From Bacteroidota bacterium (lineage in GTDB: Bacteria; Bacteroidota; Bacteroidia; Bacteroidales; Paludibacteraceae), in NCBI GenBank assembly GCA_030706455.1, contig JAUZOL010000001.1, positions 186,001 to 250,000 of the forward strand: a stretch of 64,000 bases of DNA. The letters run 5' to 3'. Numbering within the stretch: position 1 is the first letter of the stretch; the number at the start of each line of letters is the position of its first letter. The notes under the pieces were generated by a model. That model was not told where the DNA came from. It was given only the letters and a program-made list of their open reading frames with translations, and made no database searches. Shown here piece after piece: positions 27,607 to 37,878 of the stretch. A program made the position numbers and the translations under genes.

Positions 27607-28449
27607 ATGATTAAGAAGATTTTTGTATTATCAATTGCATTATTTGCATGCATTGCCGTTTTTGCTGCCAATGACACAATACGTGTTTTGGCTATTGGTA
27701 ACAGTTTTTCTGAAGATGCTGTCGAAAACTATCTCTACGATCTTGGGAAATCGGATGGCGTGACCTTCGTTATCGGGAATATGTTCATCGGAGGCTGTTC
27801 GCTCGAGAAGCATTGGAATAATGCAGCAAATGACCTTGCGGTATATTCGTACCGGAAAATTGAAACAAACGGCATCAAAATGACCATTCCAAACTCCAAG
27901 TTATCAGAAGTCATTCCCAGCGAACGGTGGGACTACATTTCATTTCAGCAGGTGAGTTTCAATGCCGGCATATACGACACTTACTTTCCTTATCTGCCGA
28001 ACTTATTTACCTATGTGAAAGCCAAAGCAACAAATCCAGCTGTCACATATATGCTGCACATGACATGGGCTTACGCACAAAATTCCACACACACGGGGTT
28101 TGTCAACTACAACAAGAGTCAATCTCAGATGTACAGTGCCATTGTAGATGCCGTCAATCACGTAGCAAAAACAGTAGATATTAACATCATCATTCCTTCA
28201 GGAACTGCGATTCAAAATGCACGTTCTACCTATTTAGGAGATACTTTCTGCAGAGACGGTCATCATCTCAATCTTATCATCGGGCGTTATATTGCCGCGT
28301 GCACCTGGTACGAAAAACTGACAGGACGCAGTGTGGTCGGAAACTCATTTGCACCGTCCGCATTATCAAAAGCTGAAATTAAGATCGCACAAGAAGCTGC
28401 TCATAATGCGGTTCAGCATCCCAACACAATCACTTCAACAAACTATTAA
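27607..28449 (+). CDS. DUF4886 (SGNH-like) secreted hydrolase
   Basis: The only convincing plus-strand protein gene in the window. 280 residues with signal peptide (MIKKIFVLSIALFACIAVFA). DUF4886 proteins have an SGNH-hydrolase-like fold: here AIGNSFSEDAVENYL holds the Ser block, GGCSLEKHW the second block, and CRDGHHLNLIIGRYIAA the Asp/His block near the C-terminus, so the hydrolase residues look present. A deacylase acting on glycans is the usual guess for this family. Start ATG 27607 begins the signal peptide; the frame extends 31 codons upstream without purpose. Divergent from the LacI gene and convergent with the next cluster across a bidirectional hairpin. Confidence 0.82.
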   Translation: MIKKIFVLSIALFACIAVFAANDTIRVLAIGNSFSEDAVENYLYDLGKSDGVTFVIGNMFIGGCSLEKHWNNAANDLAVYSYRKIETNGIKMTIPNSKLSEVIPSERWDYISFQQVSFNAGIYDTYFPYLPNLFTYVKAKATNPAVTYMLHMTWAYAQNSTHTGFVNYNKSQSQMYSAIVDAVNHVAKTVDINIIIPSGTAIQNARSTYLGDTFCRDGHHLNLIIGRYIAACTWYEKLTGRSVVGNSFAPSALSKAEIKIAQEAAHNAVQHPNTITSTNY

Positions 28450-28550
28450 AAACACTTAATAGGAACCTCATTCTTAAGAGTATCTCACAAATTGCACCTG
28501 CGTACCTAAGAAAAAAATCGTTCATAAAAGACTGAGGTCCATACAGAGTA

Positions 28551-28592
28551 AACGCCAAAGGTCAGTGATCGAAATCATTGCCCTTTGGCGTA
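28551..28592. terminator. Bidirectional hairpin between convergent genes
   Basis: Outer stem ACGCCAAAGG / CCTTTGGCGT (28552-28561 with 28582-28591) and inner CAGTGAT/ATCATTG arms around a CGAA loop. It lies between the convergent ends of the DUF4886 and SGNH genes and can serve both, although the U-tracts are short. Confidence 0.6.
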
Positions 28593-28647
28593 AAATAAGA
28601 ATCGTGCTTTTGCTAAGCCATATTAAAACAGCACTTTATCTGCCTTA

Positions 28648-29400
28648 TCAATTAGAGCATACTTTTAACAGCTTCGGTTTAAGAACATTGATCCATAAAT
28701 CATACCCCTTTTGGTTCATATGTAGCCTGTCGGCCTTAAAGATATCTTCACGCAATTTGTTCTGTTCATCATACAGACAAGTCGCCACATCCACAAAACG
28801 AACAGTCGGCTGAGTAGTGCACCATTCTGACAACAGGCTATTAATTGCTTTTTGCTTTGCAAGCATCTTTAAACGAGCATATGACGGCTTGAAAGACAAC
28901 AAGAAAACCGGCTTAGTCGGATAATCACGCACTAGCTTAGATAGGAAAAGACGAAAGAAATCATAGGTCTCTCCCACCGTAAGATCGTCTTTGGAACCTG
29001 CTAAATCATTCTCTACGTACAACACAATTGCTTTAGGATTGAAGCCCCTTGCAATTGCATCATAATTATAAAGCATATCCCTGATAGCAGCACCGCCATA
29101 GGATCGTCTGATAATTTTCAGTGGAGACATGTCCCGAACAATACTATCCCACAAATTAATGGATGAACTTCCAAGAAAAAGCACATCACAGCTGCGATCA
29201 GTCAACGTCCGGTTGATGCCCCTGTAAACATCAATATCTTTTTCATAGCGATTGATCCATGACATAGCATCTGTATGTTGCACCTCCAGATATTCTTTAA
29301 AACGGAGAGAATCGGTTCGATTCTGGGCATCCATAATACCGGAATATAACATACATAGTAAGCTGATTAATAGCCCCAAATACCGCTTCATACATTTCAT
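28648..29400 (-). CDS. SGNH/GDSL-family hydrolase
   Basis: Secreted esterase-like protein of 250 residues; signal peptide MKRYLGLLISLLCMLYSG (start ATG 29400 or 29391). SGNH blocks: VLFLGSSSINLW (Ser), RSYGGAAIRDML (Gly), VLYVENDLAG (Asn) and DRLHMNQKGYDLW (Asp and His). All four catalytic blocks are present. Block I reads GSSS, as in the platelet-activating-factor-acetylhydrolase-like subgroup, in place of GDS. Probable deacylation of a glycan or glycoside. It is the last gene of the second polysaccharide cluster, 23 bp after the EEP-family gene. Confidence 0.85.
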   Translation of the reverse strand: MKCMKRYLGLLISLLCMLYSGIMDAQNRTDSLRFKEYLEVQHTDAMSWINRYEKDIDVYRGINRTLTDRSCDVLFLGSSSINLWDSIVRDMSPLKIIRRSYGGAAIRDMLYNYDAIARGFNPKAIVLYVENDLAGSKDDLTVGETYDFFRLFLSKLVRDYPTKPVFLLSFKPSYARLKMLAKQKAINSLLSEWCTTQPTVRFVDVATCLYDEQNKLREDIFKADRLHMNQKGYDLWINVLKPKLLKVCSN

Positions 29401-29423
29401 TTTTTACAAATAGAATAAACTGT

Positions 29424-30302
29424 TTATTTTTCAAAGATAAGTTCTGACATAACCGGATTATGATCAGAAAGATAGGGACGACCTTCCACTTTATCGGCAA
29501 TTACACGATATTTAGAAACACTAAATCCTTTGTTGAAAAATATATAATCAATTAAGGGTCGTTCGCTGAGAGGAAGACGGCCATAATCATGAAAAGTCCA
29601 ATCCGGGCCATAAACTATTGGCGAAACCAACCTGCTATCCTTCCAGCCAGCACCTACAATATAAATAATTGGGTCCGAATCAGGAGTACCGTTAAAATCT
29701 CCGGTAATAATTGTGGGTAAGGATGGCGCCAGCTCCTTTGCTTTGTTCAGCAACAACCGGGCACTTTCGTGTCGGGCAATCTGACCCATATGATCGAAAT
29801 GCGTATTAAAAACAGCAAAAATCTTTCCGTTAAATTTATCTTTAAGGATCGCCCAGGTCACAATTCGCTCACAGGCAGCATCCCAACCTTTCACTCCTAT
29901 TATTTCAGGAGTCTGACTTAGTCCGTAGTTTCCTTGTCTGATTATCTCGAATCTATCTTTGCGAATAAACAAAGAACTATATTCTCCTTTTTCTTTACCA
30001 TCAGCACGTCCAACCCCAATTTGAACATAACCAGGCAAACCCTTTTTCAAATCGTCCAACTGATTTTTCAACACTTCTTGCATTCCAATCAAACCGGGAG
30101 CATAGTAGTTGAGCATCAGTATCACATTATCTTTACGATATTGCCAGTTATTCAAACTATCCGACTGACTATCGAGACGGATATTGAACGTCATGACATC
30201 AATGGAGTGAATCGTTTTTTTTGCGTTGGCTATAGTAAATAGTCCCAGGAGGAAGAGCACACAGATCCCCACCTTCATCTTTCCGTTCATATTCTTATTC
30301 AT
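29424..30302 (-). CDS. Endonuclease/exonuclease/phosphatase (EEP) family protein
   Basis: Secreted 292-residue member of the EEP superfamily (metal-dependent phosphodiesterases and phosphatases). Motifs in order: DVMTFNIRLD, IGMQEVL (metal Glu), FNTHFDHMGQIARHESA, IITGDFNGTPDSDPI, and the terminal YLSDHNPVMSEL (catalytic His). The signal peptide sits after several possible Met starts (30302, 30290, 30278). Such proteins are common in Bacteroidota carbohydrate loci, where a phosphodiester- or phosphate-bearing glycan is sometimes targeted, but sequence alone does not show substrate. Lies 25 bp after the GH3 gene. Confidence 0.85.
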   Translation of the reverse strand: MNKNMNGKMKVGICVLFLLGLFTIANAKKTIHSIDVMTFNIRLDSQSDSLNNWQYRKDNVILMLNYYAPGLIGMQEVLKNQLDDLKKGLPGYVQIGVGRADGKEKGEYSSLFIRKDRFEIIRQGNYGLSQTPEIIGVKGWDAACERIVTWAILKDKFNGKIFAVFNTHFDHMGQIARHESARLLLNKAKELAPSLPTIITGDFNGTPDSDPIIYIVGAGWKDSRLVSPIVYGPDWTFHDYGRLPLSERPLIDYIFFNKGFSVSKYRVIADKVEGRPYLSDHNPVMSELIFEK

Positions 30303-30327
30303 TTTTCCTTTTATAATTAAACCCTGA

Positions 30328-32619
30328 TTATTTGCCTTGTAGAGTAAAAGATGTTTTCTGCAAATCCCGGCTATTGGCTCCTATCATCAGATCGAATTCA
30401 CCCGGTTCGCTTACGTACTGAAGATCGTAGTTATAAAATTTCAACATATCCGGAGTAATCGTAAATGTTACTTTTTGCGATTGGCCTGCTTTGAGATATA
30501 TTTTCTGAAAACCTTTCAGCTCTTTCACGGGACGGGTAACTGACCCAACCTTATCGTGCAGGTAAAGTTGTACAACTTCCGATCCATCCACTTTTCCTGC
30601 GTTAGTCAAAACAACAGACGCCGTGATGGAACCTTGGTTTGTCATCGTGTTCCGACTCAATTCGATAGATCCATACGAGAATTGGGTATATGATAGTCCG
30701 TATCCAAAAGGATAAAGAGGTTCATTGTCTACATCAAGATAATCGCTACGAAATTTTTCAAACCATTTCCCCTCAGGCAGAGGCCTGCCTGTATTTTTGT
30801 GAGCGTAGTAAATTGGAATTTGCCCGACATTTTTCGGAAATGTCATTGTCAGTTTTCCACTTGGATTTGTTTTTCCAAAGAGTACATCTGCAATTGCATA
30901 TGCAGATTCTGACCCTCCAAACCAAACATGCAAAATAGCTGGAAGATTAGCCTGTTCCCAGTTGAGTGTTGTGGGTCTCCCCGCAAAATAAACTAAAACT
31001 ACCGGCTTACCAGTACTCATCAATGCTTGAAGCAATGTTTTCTGTACATCCGGAAGATCAAGGTTTGTCCGGCAGCTACTCTCTCCGCTCATTTCAGAAG
31101 ACTCTCCCATTGCGGCAACAATTACATCCGATTGTTCCGCTATTTTCAACGCTTCATCCAAAAGTTCTCGATCGGAACGACCATCACGATGCAAGTCTCT
31201 GCCAAACATTGTAGCTCGTTTTTCATAGGCTGTATCGGCCACCAAATTACTCCCTTTCGCATACATTATTTGAGCTTTGCCTGCAACAGCCTGTTGCAAT
31301 CCCTCCATCAAAGTCGGCACATTTGCATGGACAGCTGCTACACTCCAAGTACCTACCATATTGGCTCGATTATTGGCAAGCGGACCAATAAGGGCAATCC
31401 GGCCTGTCATTTGTAAAGGCAGCAGGTTATTTTCATTCTTAAGCAACACAAAACTTTCAGCTGCAACCTGACGGGCAAATGCTCTGTGTTCTGGAGAAAA
31501 AATATCATATTTAGGCCGGTTCAGATCACAATATTTATATGGATCGTCAAAAAGGCCAAGCTTATATTTTGCTTCCAAAATACGCCTACATGCCCTATCG
31601 ATAGTTTCAACCGTAACCTTTCCTTCCAGAATAGATTTTTTCAGTGTTTTTACAAACCCGTCACTCACCATATCCAGATCAATTCCGGCATTCAGAGCAC
31701 GCGCCGACACATTTTGCAAATCGCCGATACCATGCTCTACCATTTCGGAAATGCCGGTAAAATCTGTCACTACAAAACCATTAAAGCCCCATTGTTTACG
31801 CAAAACATCAGTCATCAACCATTTATTTGCAGTTGCCGGAATTCCGTCCACTTCATTAAACGAAGCCATTATGCTACCTGCTCCGGCCTGAATTGCGGCC
31901 TTATAGGGCGGAAAATAATCATTATACATTTTCAGATGACTCATATCCGTCGTATTATAATCGCGTCCTGCTTCGGCAGCACCGTAGAGTGCGAAATGCT
32001 TGACACAAGCCATCATCTCAGTTTTATTTTTCAGAGCCACGCCCTGATACCCCCGAACCATTGCCTTTGCTATTTCGGAACCAAGAAAAGGATCTTCGCC
32101 ACTACCTTCTGCAACACGACCCCAACGCGGATCGCGGGCAATATCAACCATGGGACTAAAGGTCCAATTAATACCATCGGCTGTTGACTCAATGGCTGCA
32201 ATACGAGCAGACTGTTCTATCGTTTTCATGTTCCAGCTGCATGACAATCCCAGAGGAATCGGAAAAACTGTTTCATAACCATGCACCACATCCATCCCAA
32301 ACAACAAGGGTATACCCAAACGACTGTTTTCCACGGCCAACTTCTGGACTTCTCTAATCTTATCGACACCTTTCAAGTTGAAAAGTCCTCCGACTTCGCC
32401 TTTTCTGATTTTTTCAGCTACATCGCTACTCTTAGCAGTTCCTGTCACAATCTCACCCGATACTGGCAAATTAAGCTGACCAATCTTCTCCTCCAAAGTC
32501 ATTTTTTCCATCAGCTTATCTATAAAGATTTTCATCCTATTATCTGTCGCTTGAGCCAAAGCCGCAACAGCCACAAGCATAAACGACAAGACAAACAAAC
32601 CTTTTTTTCTTAACTTCAT
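30328..32619 (-). CDS. bglX: GH3 beta-glucosidase, BglX-like
   Basis: Periplasmic GH3 beta-glycosidase of 763 residues, the usual BglX length. Start ATG 32619 (MKLRKKGLFVLSFMLVAVAALAQ signal peptide). The barrel includes GMDVVHGYETVFPIPLG, SPMVDIARDPRWGR, VKHFALYGAAEAGRDY, and VVTDFTGISEM, where Asp is the nucleophile. The second domain holds AMGESSEMSGESSCRTNLDLP (acid/base Glu region), and a fibronectin-III-like domain closes the protein (VVQLYLHDKVGSVTRPVKELKGF). Exo-acting removal of beta-linked glucose is expected. It follows the SusCD terminator, so its level may be lower than that of the transporter pair. Confidence 0.9.
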   Translation of the reverse strand: MKLRKKGLFVLSFMLVAVAALAQATDNRMKIFIDKLMEKMTLEEKIGQLNLPVSGEIVTGTAKSSDVAEKIRKGEVGGLFNLKGVDKIREVQKLAVENSRLGIPLLFGMDVVHGYETVFPIPLGLSCSWNMKTIEQSARIAAIESTADGINWTFSPMVDIARDPRWGRVAEGSGEDPFLGSEIAKAMVRGYQGVALKNKTEMMACVKHFALYGAAEAGRDYNTTDMSHLKMYNDYFPPYKAAIQAGAGSIMASFNEVDGIPATANKWLMTDVLRKQWGFNGFVVTDFTGISEMVEHGIGDLQNVSARALNAGIDLDMVSDGFVKTLKKSILEGKVTVETIDRACRRILEAKYKLGLFDDPYKYCDLNRPKYDIFSPEHRAFARQVAAESFVLLKNENNLLPLQMTGRIALIGPLANNRANMVGTWSVAAVHANVPTLMEGLQQAVAGKAQIMYAKGSNLVADTAYEKRATMFGRDLHRDGRSDRELLDEALKIAEQSDVIVAAMGESSEMSGESSCRTNLDLPDVQKTLLQALMSTGKPVVLVYFAGRPTTLNWEQANLPAILHVWFGGSESAYAIADVLFGKTNPSGKLTMTFPKNVGQIPIYYAHKNTGRPLPEGKWFEKFRSDYLDVDNEPLYPFGYGLSYTQFSYGSIELSRNTMTNQGSITASVVLTNAGKVDGSEVVQLYLHDKVGSVTRPVKELKGFQKIYLKAGQSQKVTFTITPDMLKFYNYDLQYVSEPGEFDLMIGANSRDLQKTSFTLQGK

Positions 32620-32644
32620 ACTATTGTTTAATATTAGAAATACA

Positions 32645-32679
32645 ATAAAAAAGGTGCCCAAATTAAGCTTGGGCACCTT
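32645..32679 (-). terminator. Rho-independent terminator after susD
   Basis: Stem AAGGTGCCCAA / TTGGGCACCTT (32651-32661, 32669-32679), 7-nt loop, followed on the minus strand by TTTTTTATTG. It ends or attenuates the SusC-SusD transcript 68 bp after the susD stop and before the GH3 gene. Confidence 0.85.
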
Positions 32680-32746
32680 CGTAAAACCAAACTACCACCT
32701 TATAAAAAAACTAAAAAGAATGTGTTTTGACTACAAACATCAACCA

Positions 32747-34267
32747 TTAGAAATTTGGATTCTGAACTAAGACTCCCTTCGATTTATCTATTTCATCCTG
32801 AGGAATAGGCAGTAATGCGTGTTTGGCCTGATAATTGACCTTTCCTACAGCATGCAGCACATCGGCTGCAATTCCCCAACGTACCAAATCATAGAAACGT
32901 CCGCTTTCGAGACCTAGTTCGACTCTCCGTTCATGACGGATGGAATCGCGTAATACGTTCTGAACTAACGAAGTTACCTTAGGCAAAATGGTAGCGTTAG
33001 TACCGCGGGCACGGGCTCTTACCATTTCCAGATAATTCGAGGCTTCTGACGACTTACCCAATTCATTCGCCGATTCGGCAGCCATAAGTACTACGTCGGC
33101 ATAGCGGATAATGCGAATATTAACCCAGAACCCTTCTTTAGTATACAAAGCACGTTTTGCAGGATCAGTGTACGCCTTTTTATTAAAATAAGCCCCATTA
33201 GCAGACGACACCGGAGACTCTCCATATGGAGCATTTGTATTTGCAGCGGTAATTGGTTCAGTTGTCGAATGACGAAAGTAGAGTAAAGTGGCATCTTTAC
33301 GGGGATCGCCGGACTCAAAGGCGTCGCCTAATTCCTTCGTTCCCATGTGCCAACCCCATCCAAGATTCCATTGGCCTGAACCACGAACACCCTGCACCTG
33401 ACAGAACTGACTGCCGATAGTCAGGCTGGCGGGCAAAGACGCAGTGGATGTACATTGTAATTCAAACACTGATTCTGAAGAGTTTTCTCCCGCGTCGGTA
33501 AAAATTTTGTCATACGGAGTATTCAGGTTATAAAGACCCGAATTGATCACTTCAGTTGACGCTGCATACATATTAGCCCAGTCGTTCCTCATCATATAAG
33601 TACGGGCATGCAAAGCACGGGCAGCCCCCCAAGTGAGACGACCCACATACTGCGACGACCAGCTTTGCGGTAATAATTTTTCTGCTTCCGTAAGGTCAGC
33701 ATCAATTTGTTGGTATATTGCAGAAGCTGCCGATTTTGCCACATTCGCCTGAGAGGCATCTGTAATTTTAAACGTAACCAAAGGCACATCGCCGAATGCT
33801 CTAACCAGATTGAAATAGCAATAGGCTCTGAAGAAAAGGGCTTCGCCCCTCAGTTTATTGGACAAATCATCGGTAGTTCCCTGAGTTTTAATATCGGCCA
33901 AAACAGAGTTCGATTGATAAATGATGGTATAATTATGAGACCAGTATGCCTTGACCGATCCGTTATTATTCACATAATTGAAATTATCGAACATTTCAGC
34001 CATATCGGCGCCATCCGATGCAGTACTCCCTTTTTCAGAATCTTCCGAACGCATGCATTCTACGGCAAAAGCAGGAATACCAGCCGTGATATTATAGCTA
34101 CGCATCAGCGTGTAGATACTAAACACCTGTCCTTCAAGCCCGCCACCCGGGGCATCATCGGCAGTAAACTGACCTTGCGGTTTAAGGTCTAACAGATTAT
34201 TACAACTAATGCCTATCAGAGCCATTGAGGCGAACGAGGCAATGGTTATATATTTTCTAAAATTCAT
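32747..34267 (-). CDS. SusD/RagB-family glycan-binding lipoprotein
   Basis: Surface lipoprotein of 506 residues; lipobox LIGISCNNLLDLKPQG with Cys about residue 22. SusD-family landmarks: GEALFFRAYCYFNLVRAFGDVPLV, GAARALHARTYMMRNDW (TPR-like), IRIIRYADVVLMAAESANELGK and IRHERRVELGLESGRFYDLVRWG. It partners the SusC gene 18 bp upstream. The downstream BglX-type glycosidase suggests a beta-glucan or beta-glucoside-containing ligand, but this is inference only. Confidence 0.93.
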   Translation of the reverse strand: MNFRKYITIASFASMALIGISCNNLLDLKPQGQFTADDAPGGGLEGQVFSIYTLMRSYNITAGIPAFAVECMRSEDSEKGSTASDGADMAEMFDNFNYVNNNGSVKAYWSHNYTIIYQSNSVLADIKTQGTTDDLSNKLRGEALFFRAYCYFNLVRAFGDVPLVTFKITDASQANVAKSAASAIYQQIDADLTEAEKLLPQSWSSQYVGRLTWGAARALHARTYMMRNDWANMYAASTEVINSGLYNLNTPYDKIFTDAGENSSESVFELQCTSTASLPASLTIGSQFCQVQGVRGSGQWNLGWGWHMGTKELGDAFESGDPRKDATLLYFRHSTTEPITAANTNAPYGESPVSSANGAYFNKKAYTDPAKRALYTKEGFWVNIRIIRYADVVLMAAESANELGKSSEASNYLEMVRARARGTNATILPKVTSLVQNVLRDSIRHERRVELGLESGRFYDLVRWGIAADVLHAVGKVNYQAKHALLPIPQDEIDKSKGVLVQNPNF

Positions 34268-34285
34268 ATTCGTTTGCTTTTAAGG

Positions 34286-37200
34286 TTAGAAAGTAAGATT
34301 AATCCCCATCGTATAAGTTACAGGCATCGGATAACTACCGTTGTCTACACCAAATGCAGTAGCCGATCCACCCAGTTCGGGAGTATAACCAGTGTTATGT
34401 TTCCAGGTTTTCAGGTTCTGAATATTGGCGTATACTTTCAGGTCTTTTACTGCCACCTTACGGAGCAATTGCTTGCTGAAATTATATGCCAACTGAACGT
34501 TTCTGATACGGAAGAAACTACCATCTTCCACATAATAGTCGGAGTTCATATTGTTGATGGTATGCTTGGTATTCAGCAGCGGTTGCCAGTTGGAGGTACC
34601 TTCACCATGCCAACGATCCATGCGTTGAGCCATAAAGTTGAACTGCGACCAGTTGTAGTTATCCCATGTACGGTAAATCTGACTACCCCCCTGTCCCATC
34701 ATTTCTACGTTCAGTTCGAGGTTTTTATAGCTCACGCCGAAATTCACGCCATAAGTCACATCCGGAGTCGGGTTTCCGATCATAGTACGGTCGGACGTAG
34801 TAATTTTGCCATCACCATTCACATCTTGGAATTTCAGGTCACCCGGAGTTACTTTAGCCAAGGTGTTGGTCGGAGAATTAGCTATATCCGTCAGCGACTG
34901 ATATACGCCGGCTACTTTGTAGCCATAAAAATAACCGATTGGATACCCTGCCTGTGTATAGCTTTGACTCTTGTCGCCGTCGATAATGGCATATCCTTGT
35001 TGCAACAATCTGACTACTTTGTTATTGAGAGTAGTAAGGTTACCTCCGATGTGATACGTAAAATCTCCAATCTTATCATTCCAGTTTACAGAAAACTCCA
35101 CTCCTTTGTTTTCAATTTCACCTAAATTTCCGATACCGGGCACGGTTCCCGACAAACCCGGAACTTTTGCCAATAGATCTTTAGTGTTTTTCTTATAATA
35201 AACACCTTCGAAATGTAAGCGGGAACGGAACATATTTGCTTCCAAACCAGCTTCCCACGCTTCTACTTTTTCCCAACGCAAACTCGAGTTAGGCAGGTAT
35301 GACAGCTGATAGCCCGGAATAATGGTGTTGCCGAACACCGCCGATGAACTGTTTTGTAAAATCGGATCTGCCGGGTATGCCGTATCCATGTTCTGGTTAC
35401 CCAATGTTCCCCACGAGCCTTTCAGTTTCAAAGAATTGAGCCAGGTAAGACTTTTCATAAAATCTTCTTCGGACATCAACCATCCGGCACCTGCCGAATA
35501 GAAATTCTGCCAAGTGTTGTGCGTATATGAGAATGCTGAGGAACCATCGCGACGGAAGGATGCATTCAACAAATACTTGCTTTTATAATTGTACAAAATA
35601 CGTGCAAGAGCTGAAACAGTCGAACGTTCCCATTGTGTACTTGCGTTGGTGGCTGTTCCTGCATCCCCAATGCTCACGTACCATTTATCGGAATTATCGG
35701 CAATTACCAGTCCGTCACCTTGCTGACGAGCCGCATCCAACCGTTCCAGTGCATTGTAGAACGTGGTAAAACCTGCAGTTGCAGTTACACTGTGTAACCC
35801 AAATTTATTGCTGTAGGTGAGCAAATAATCGCTCTGAATTTTCTTTTCATTTTGTTTATACTGGCTTACGGCTGTTTTGCCTGTGCCAAGAGTAGTGACA
35901 TAACCAACAACATCAGCATCATATAATTTTACGATCGGAGTAAAAGTACGGCTGTTGTACGATGAATAATCCATCGAGAACATGGCTTTGAAAGTGAAAT
36001 TTTTCAGAAAGTTAAATTCACCGTAGATATTACCCGATCCGCGATAATTTTCGGCTCTGGTTTTGTTAGCTCTCAAATCCACATCCACCATCGGATTGGT
36101 GATCTGTGCCTTTTGAAAAGGAGGCAACACAGAGTAAAGTCCATATTCATCATTATAAACGGATCCTACCGGTGATGAACGGACAGCATTGAGCACCTCT
36201 TTGGTATCGGCCGGCAACATGCGGGCTCCGTTAAACTGAAAACCAACCTTAAAGTCTTTGGTTACATTATAATCGTTGCTCAGGTTGACGGTCATCTTGC
36301 TGAATTTCTCGTGCTTGATATTTCCTTCTTCGCTGGCATAGCCCAAACCCAGATAGCTACGTTGTTTTCCCGTAGAACCGGTAATACTAATATTATTATT
36401 GGTTAAAAAACCGGTCTGGAAAATTTGGTTCTGCCAGTTGGTATCTGCCGTCCATTTAGAAAAATCGAAGGTGGCAGTTCCTTCATTTGTCAACTGTTCG
36501 TTATACAGTTCTTTGAACTGAGCTGCATTTGCCATAGCAATTTTATCGCTCACAGCTTTCCATCCGAAAGAGCTGTTGATATTTACTACCGTTTGTCCTT
36601 CTTTTGCCCTTTTGGTACTGATAATGATTACCCCATTTGCTCCACGTACACCAAAGATTGCCAGAGAAGAAGGATCCTTCAGTATTTCCATCGACTCGAT
36701 ATCTTCAGGGTTCAGATAGCTGACGTTATCGGTAAACAATCCGTCAACGATATAGAGAGGTTTGTAGCCGTTGATTGAATTCGTACCACGGATACGGATT
36801 TCAGGATCGGCACCGGCACGTCCGGAATTAACCACCTGAACGCCGGAAACTTTACCCTGTAAAGACGAAATGGGATTGGTGGCAGGTTTGTTGGCTATAT
36901 CACCAGCCTTGACGTTAGTAATAGAACCTGTTAAGTCCCGTTTTTTTGCACTACCGTAACCGATCACTACCGTTTCGCCCAATACCTGGGAGTTATCTTT
37001 CAGCGATACATTTATTACGCCCTGGCTTCCGACTTTTTTAGTCTGGCTTTCCATGCCAATAAACGAAAAAACCAATATGTTGTCAGGAGATACCGACAGG
37101 CTGAATTTTCCATCCACATCGGTAATGGTTCCGATGGTTTTCCCCTGGATGGAAATGTTGACGCCCGCGAGAGGTTGATTGTCTGAATCAGTCACTTTTC

Positions 37201-37324
37201 CTGTCACCGTTTTCTGCTGGGCCATTGCATTGACGCCTGCAAAAAGAAGACAGAACAAGAAGAAGTGCCTGAGTTGTTGTAGGCTCATCTGTCGAAATAG
37301 ATGTAAAAAATTCATATTCTTCAT
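34286..37324 (-). CDS. SusC-like TonB-dependent outer-membrane transporter
   Basis: TonB-dependent importer of 1,012 residues lacking an STN domain. Signal peptide ends near NAMAQ, then carboxypeptidase-regulatory-like domain (TVTGKVTDSDNQPLAGVNISIQG, ~40-115), plug (GETVVIGYGSAKKRDLTGSI; IRIRGTNSINGYKPLYIVDG), and a barrel ending MGINLTF. Without STN, control is expected from the SusR-like regulator encoded immediately upstream, not from a sigma/anti-sigma pair. A -7-like TACCTTTG stands at 37456-37463. Start ATG 37324, or the ATG three codons later. Confidence 0.95.
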   Translation of the reverse strand: MKNMNFLHLFRQMSLQQLRHFFLFCLLFAGVNAMAQQKTVTGKVTDSDNQPLAGVNISIQGKTIGTITDVDGKFSLSVSPDNILVFSFIGMESQTKKVGSQGVINVSLKDNSQVLGETVVIGYGSAKKRDLTGSITNVKAGDIANKPATNPISSLQGKVSGVQVVNSGRAGADPEIRIRGTNSINGYKPLYIVDGLFTDNVSYLNPEDIESMEILKDPSSLAIFGVRGANGVIIISTKRAKEGQTVVNINSSFGWKAVSDKIAMANAAQFKELYNEQLTNEGTATFDFSKWTADTNWQNQIFQTGFLTNNNISITGSTGKQRSYLGLGYASEEGNIKHEKFSKMTVNLSNDYNVTKDFKVGFQFNGARMLPADTKEVLNAVRSSPVGSVYNDEYGLYSVLPPFQKAQITNPMVDVDLRANKTRAENYRGSGNIYGEFNFLKNFTFKAMFSMDYSSYNSRTFTPIVKLYDADVVGYVTTLGTGKTAVSQYKQNEKKIQSDYLLTYSNKFGLHSVTATAGFTTFYNALERLDAARQQGDGLVIADNSDKWYVSIGDAGTATNASTQWERSTVSALARILYNYKSKYLLNASFRRDGSSAFSYTHNTWQNFYSAGAGWLMSEEDFMKSLTWLNSLKLKGSWGTLGNQNMDTAYPADPILQNSSSAVFGNTIIPGYQLSYLPNSSLRWEKVEAWEAGLEANMFRSRLHFEGVYYKKNTKDLLAKVPGLSGTVPGIGNLGEIENKGVEFSVNWNDKIGDFTYHIGGNLTTLNNKVVRLLQQGYAIIDGDKSQSYTQAGYPIGYFYGYKVAGVYQSLTDIANSPTNTLAKVTPGDLKFQDVNGDGKITTSDRTMIGNPTPDVTYGVNFGVSYKNLELNVEMMGQGGSQIYRTWDNYNWSQFNFMAQRMDRWHGEGTSNWQPLLNTKHTINNMNSDYYVEDGSFFRIRNVQLAYNFSKQLLRKVAVKDLKVYANIQNLKTWKHNTGYTPELGGSATAFGVDNGSYPMPVTYTMGINLTF

Positions 37325-37878
37325 TGTATTAAATTGTTAATAATCCCGGTTAAACAAGTTAAAGCAAGCAAACAGTCGTTATGTTGTTCTTCGTGGGCCC
37401 TTAGTACGAATAGTTACAGCAACCACCACTTACTCCCTTTGACAGGCAACCGCAGCAAAGGTATTCCTCCTTGATTAACGGATATAAACAAATGGGTTCA
37501 CCACAACTACGACATCCTATATTTTTAACAAATGCGACACCTCATGTTTACTACTCAAATAATATTAATATATTATTATACAATTGATTAACAACATAAA
37601 AAAAATACACAAAATAGCATCTAAAACACACAAATGAGAAGTCGAACAGGATCAAAAAGCAAAGGATGAGGTCTATTTTGGCTTTACAGGATATTCATTC
37701 CCTGATACTTTTTATCATTTTTGAGGGTGGCATCCGTTACAATAGAGATTATTTGTGCGGTTGGCACCAAATGAACAGAATCTTGGCTTGTGTTCGGCAA
37801 GACGAAAAAGCCGGGTTGTTCAGTTGCACTGAACAGCCCGGCTATACTTCAACGTCGAATAAAGCAGAAGGGTCTCTC
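37325..37878. promoter_or_regulatory. Intergenic region: susC leader/promoter and regulator terminator
   Basis: About 550 bp. On the minus strand TACCTTTG (37456-37463) is a -7-like box, with TTTG 25 bp upstream (longer than usual spacing), about 130 bp before the SusC start. Nearer 37800 lies the terminator of the upstream regulator. The stretch between, about 37500-37800, is AT-rich and contains no gene or repeat that I can recognise. Confidence 0.4.
37804..37843 (-). terminator. Rho-independent terminator after the SusR-like regulator
   Basis: Sixteen-base arms (37809-37824, 37828-37843) with one G-U and a 3-nt loop; on the minus strand the stem is followed by CTTTTTC. It ends the regulator transcript 35 bp past its stop and isolates susC. 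Confidence 0.85.
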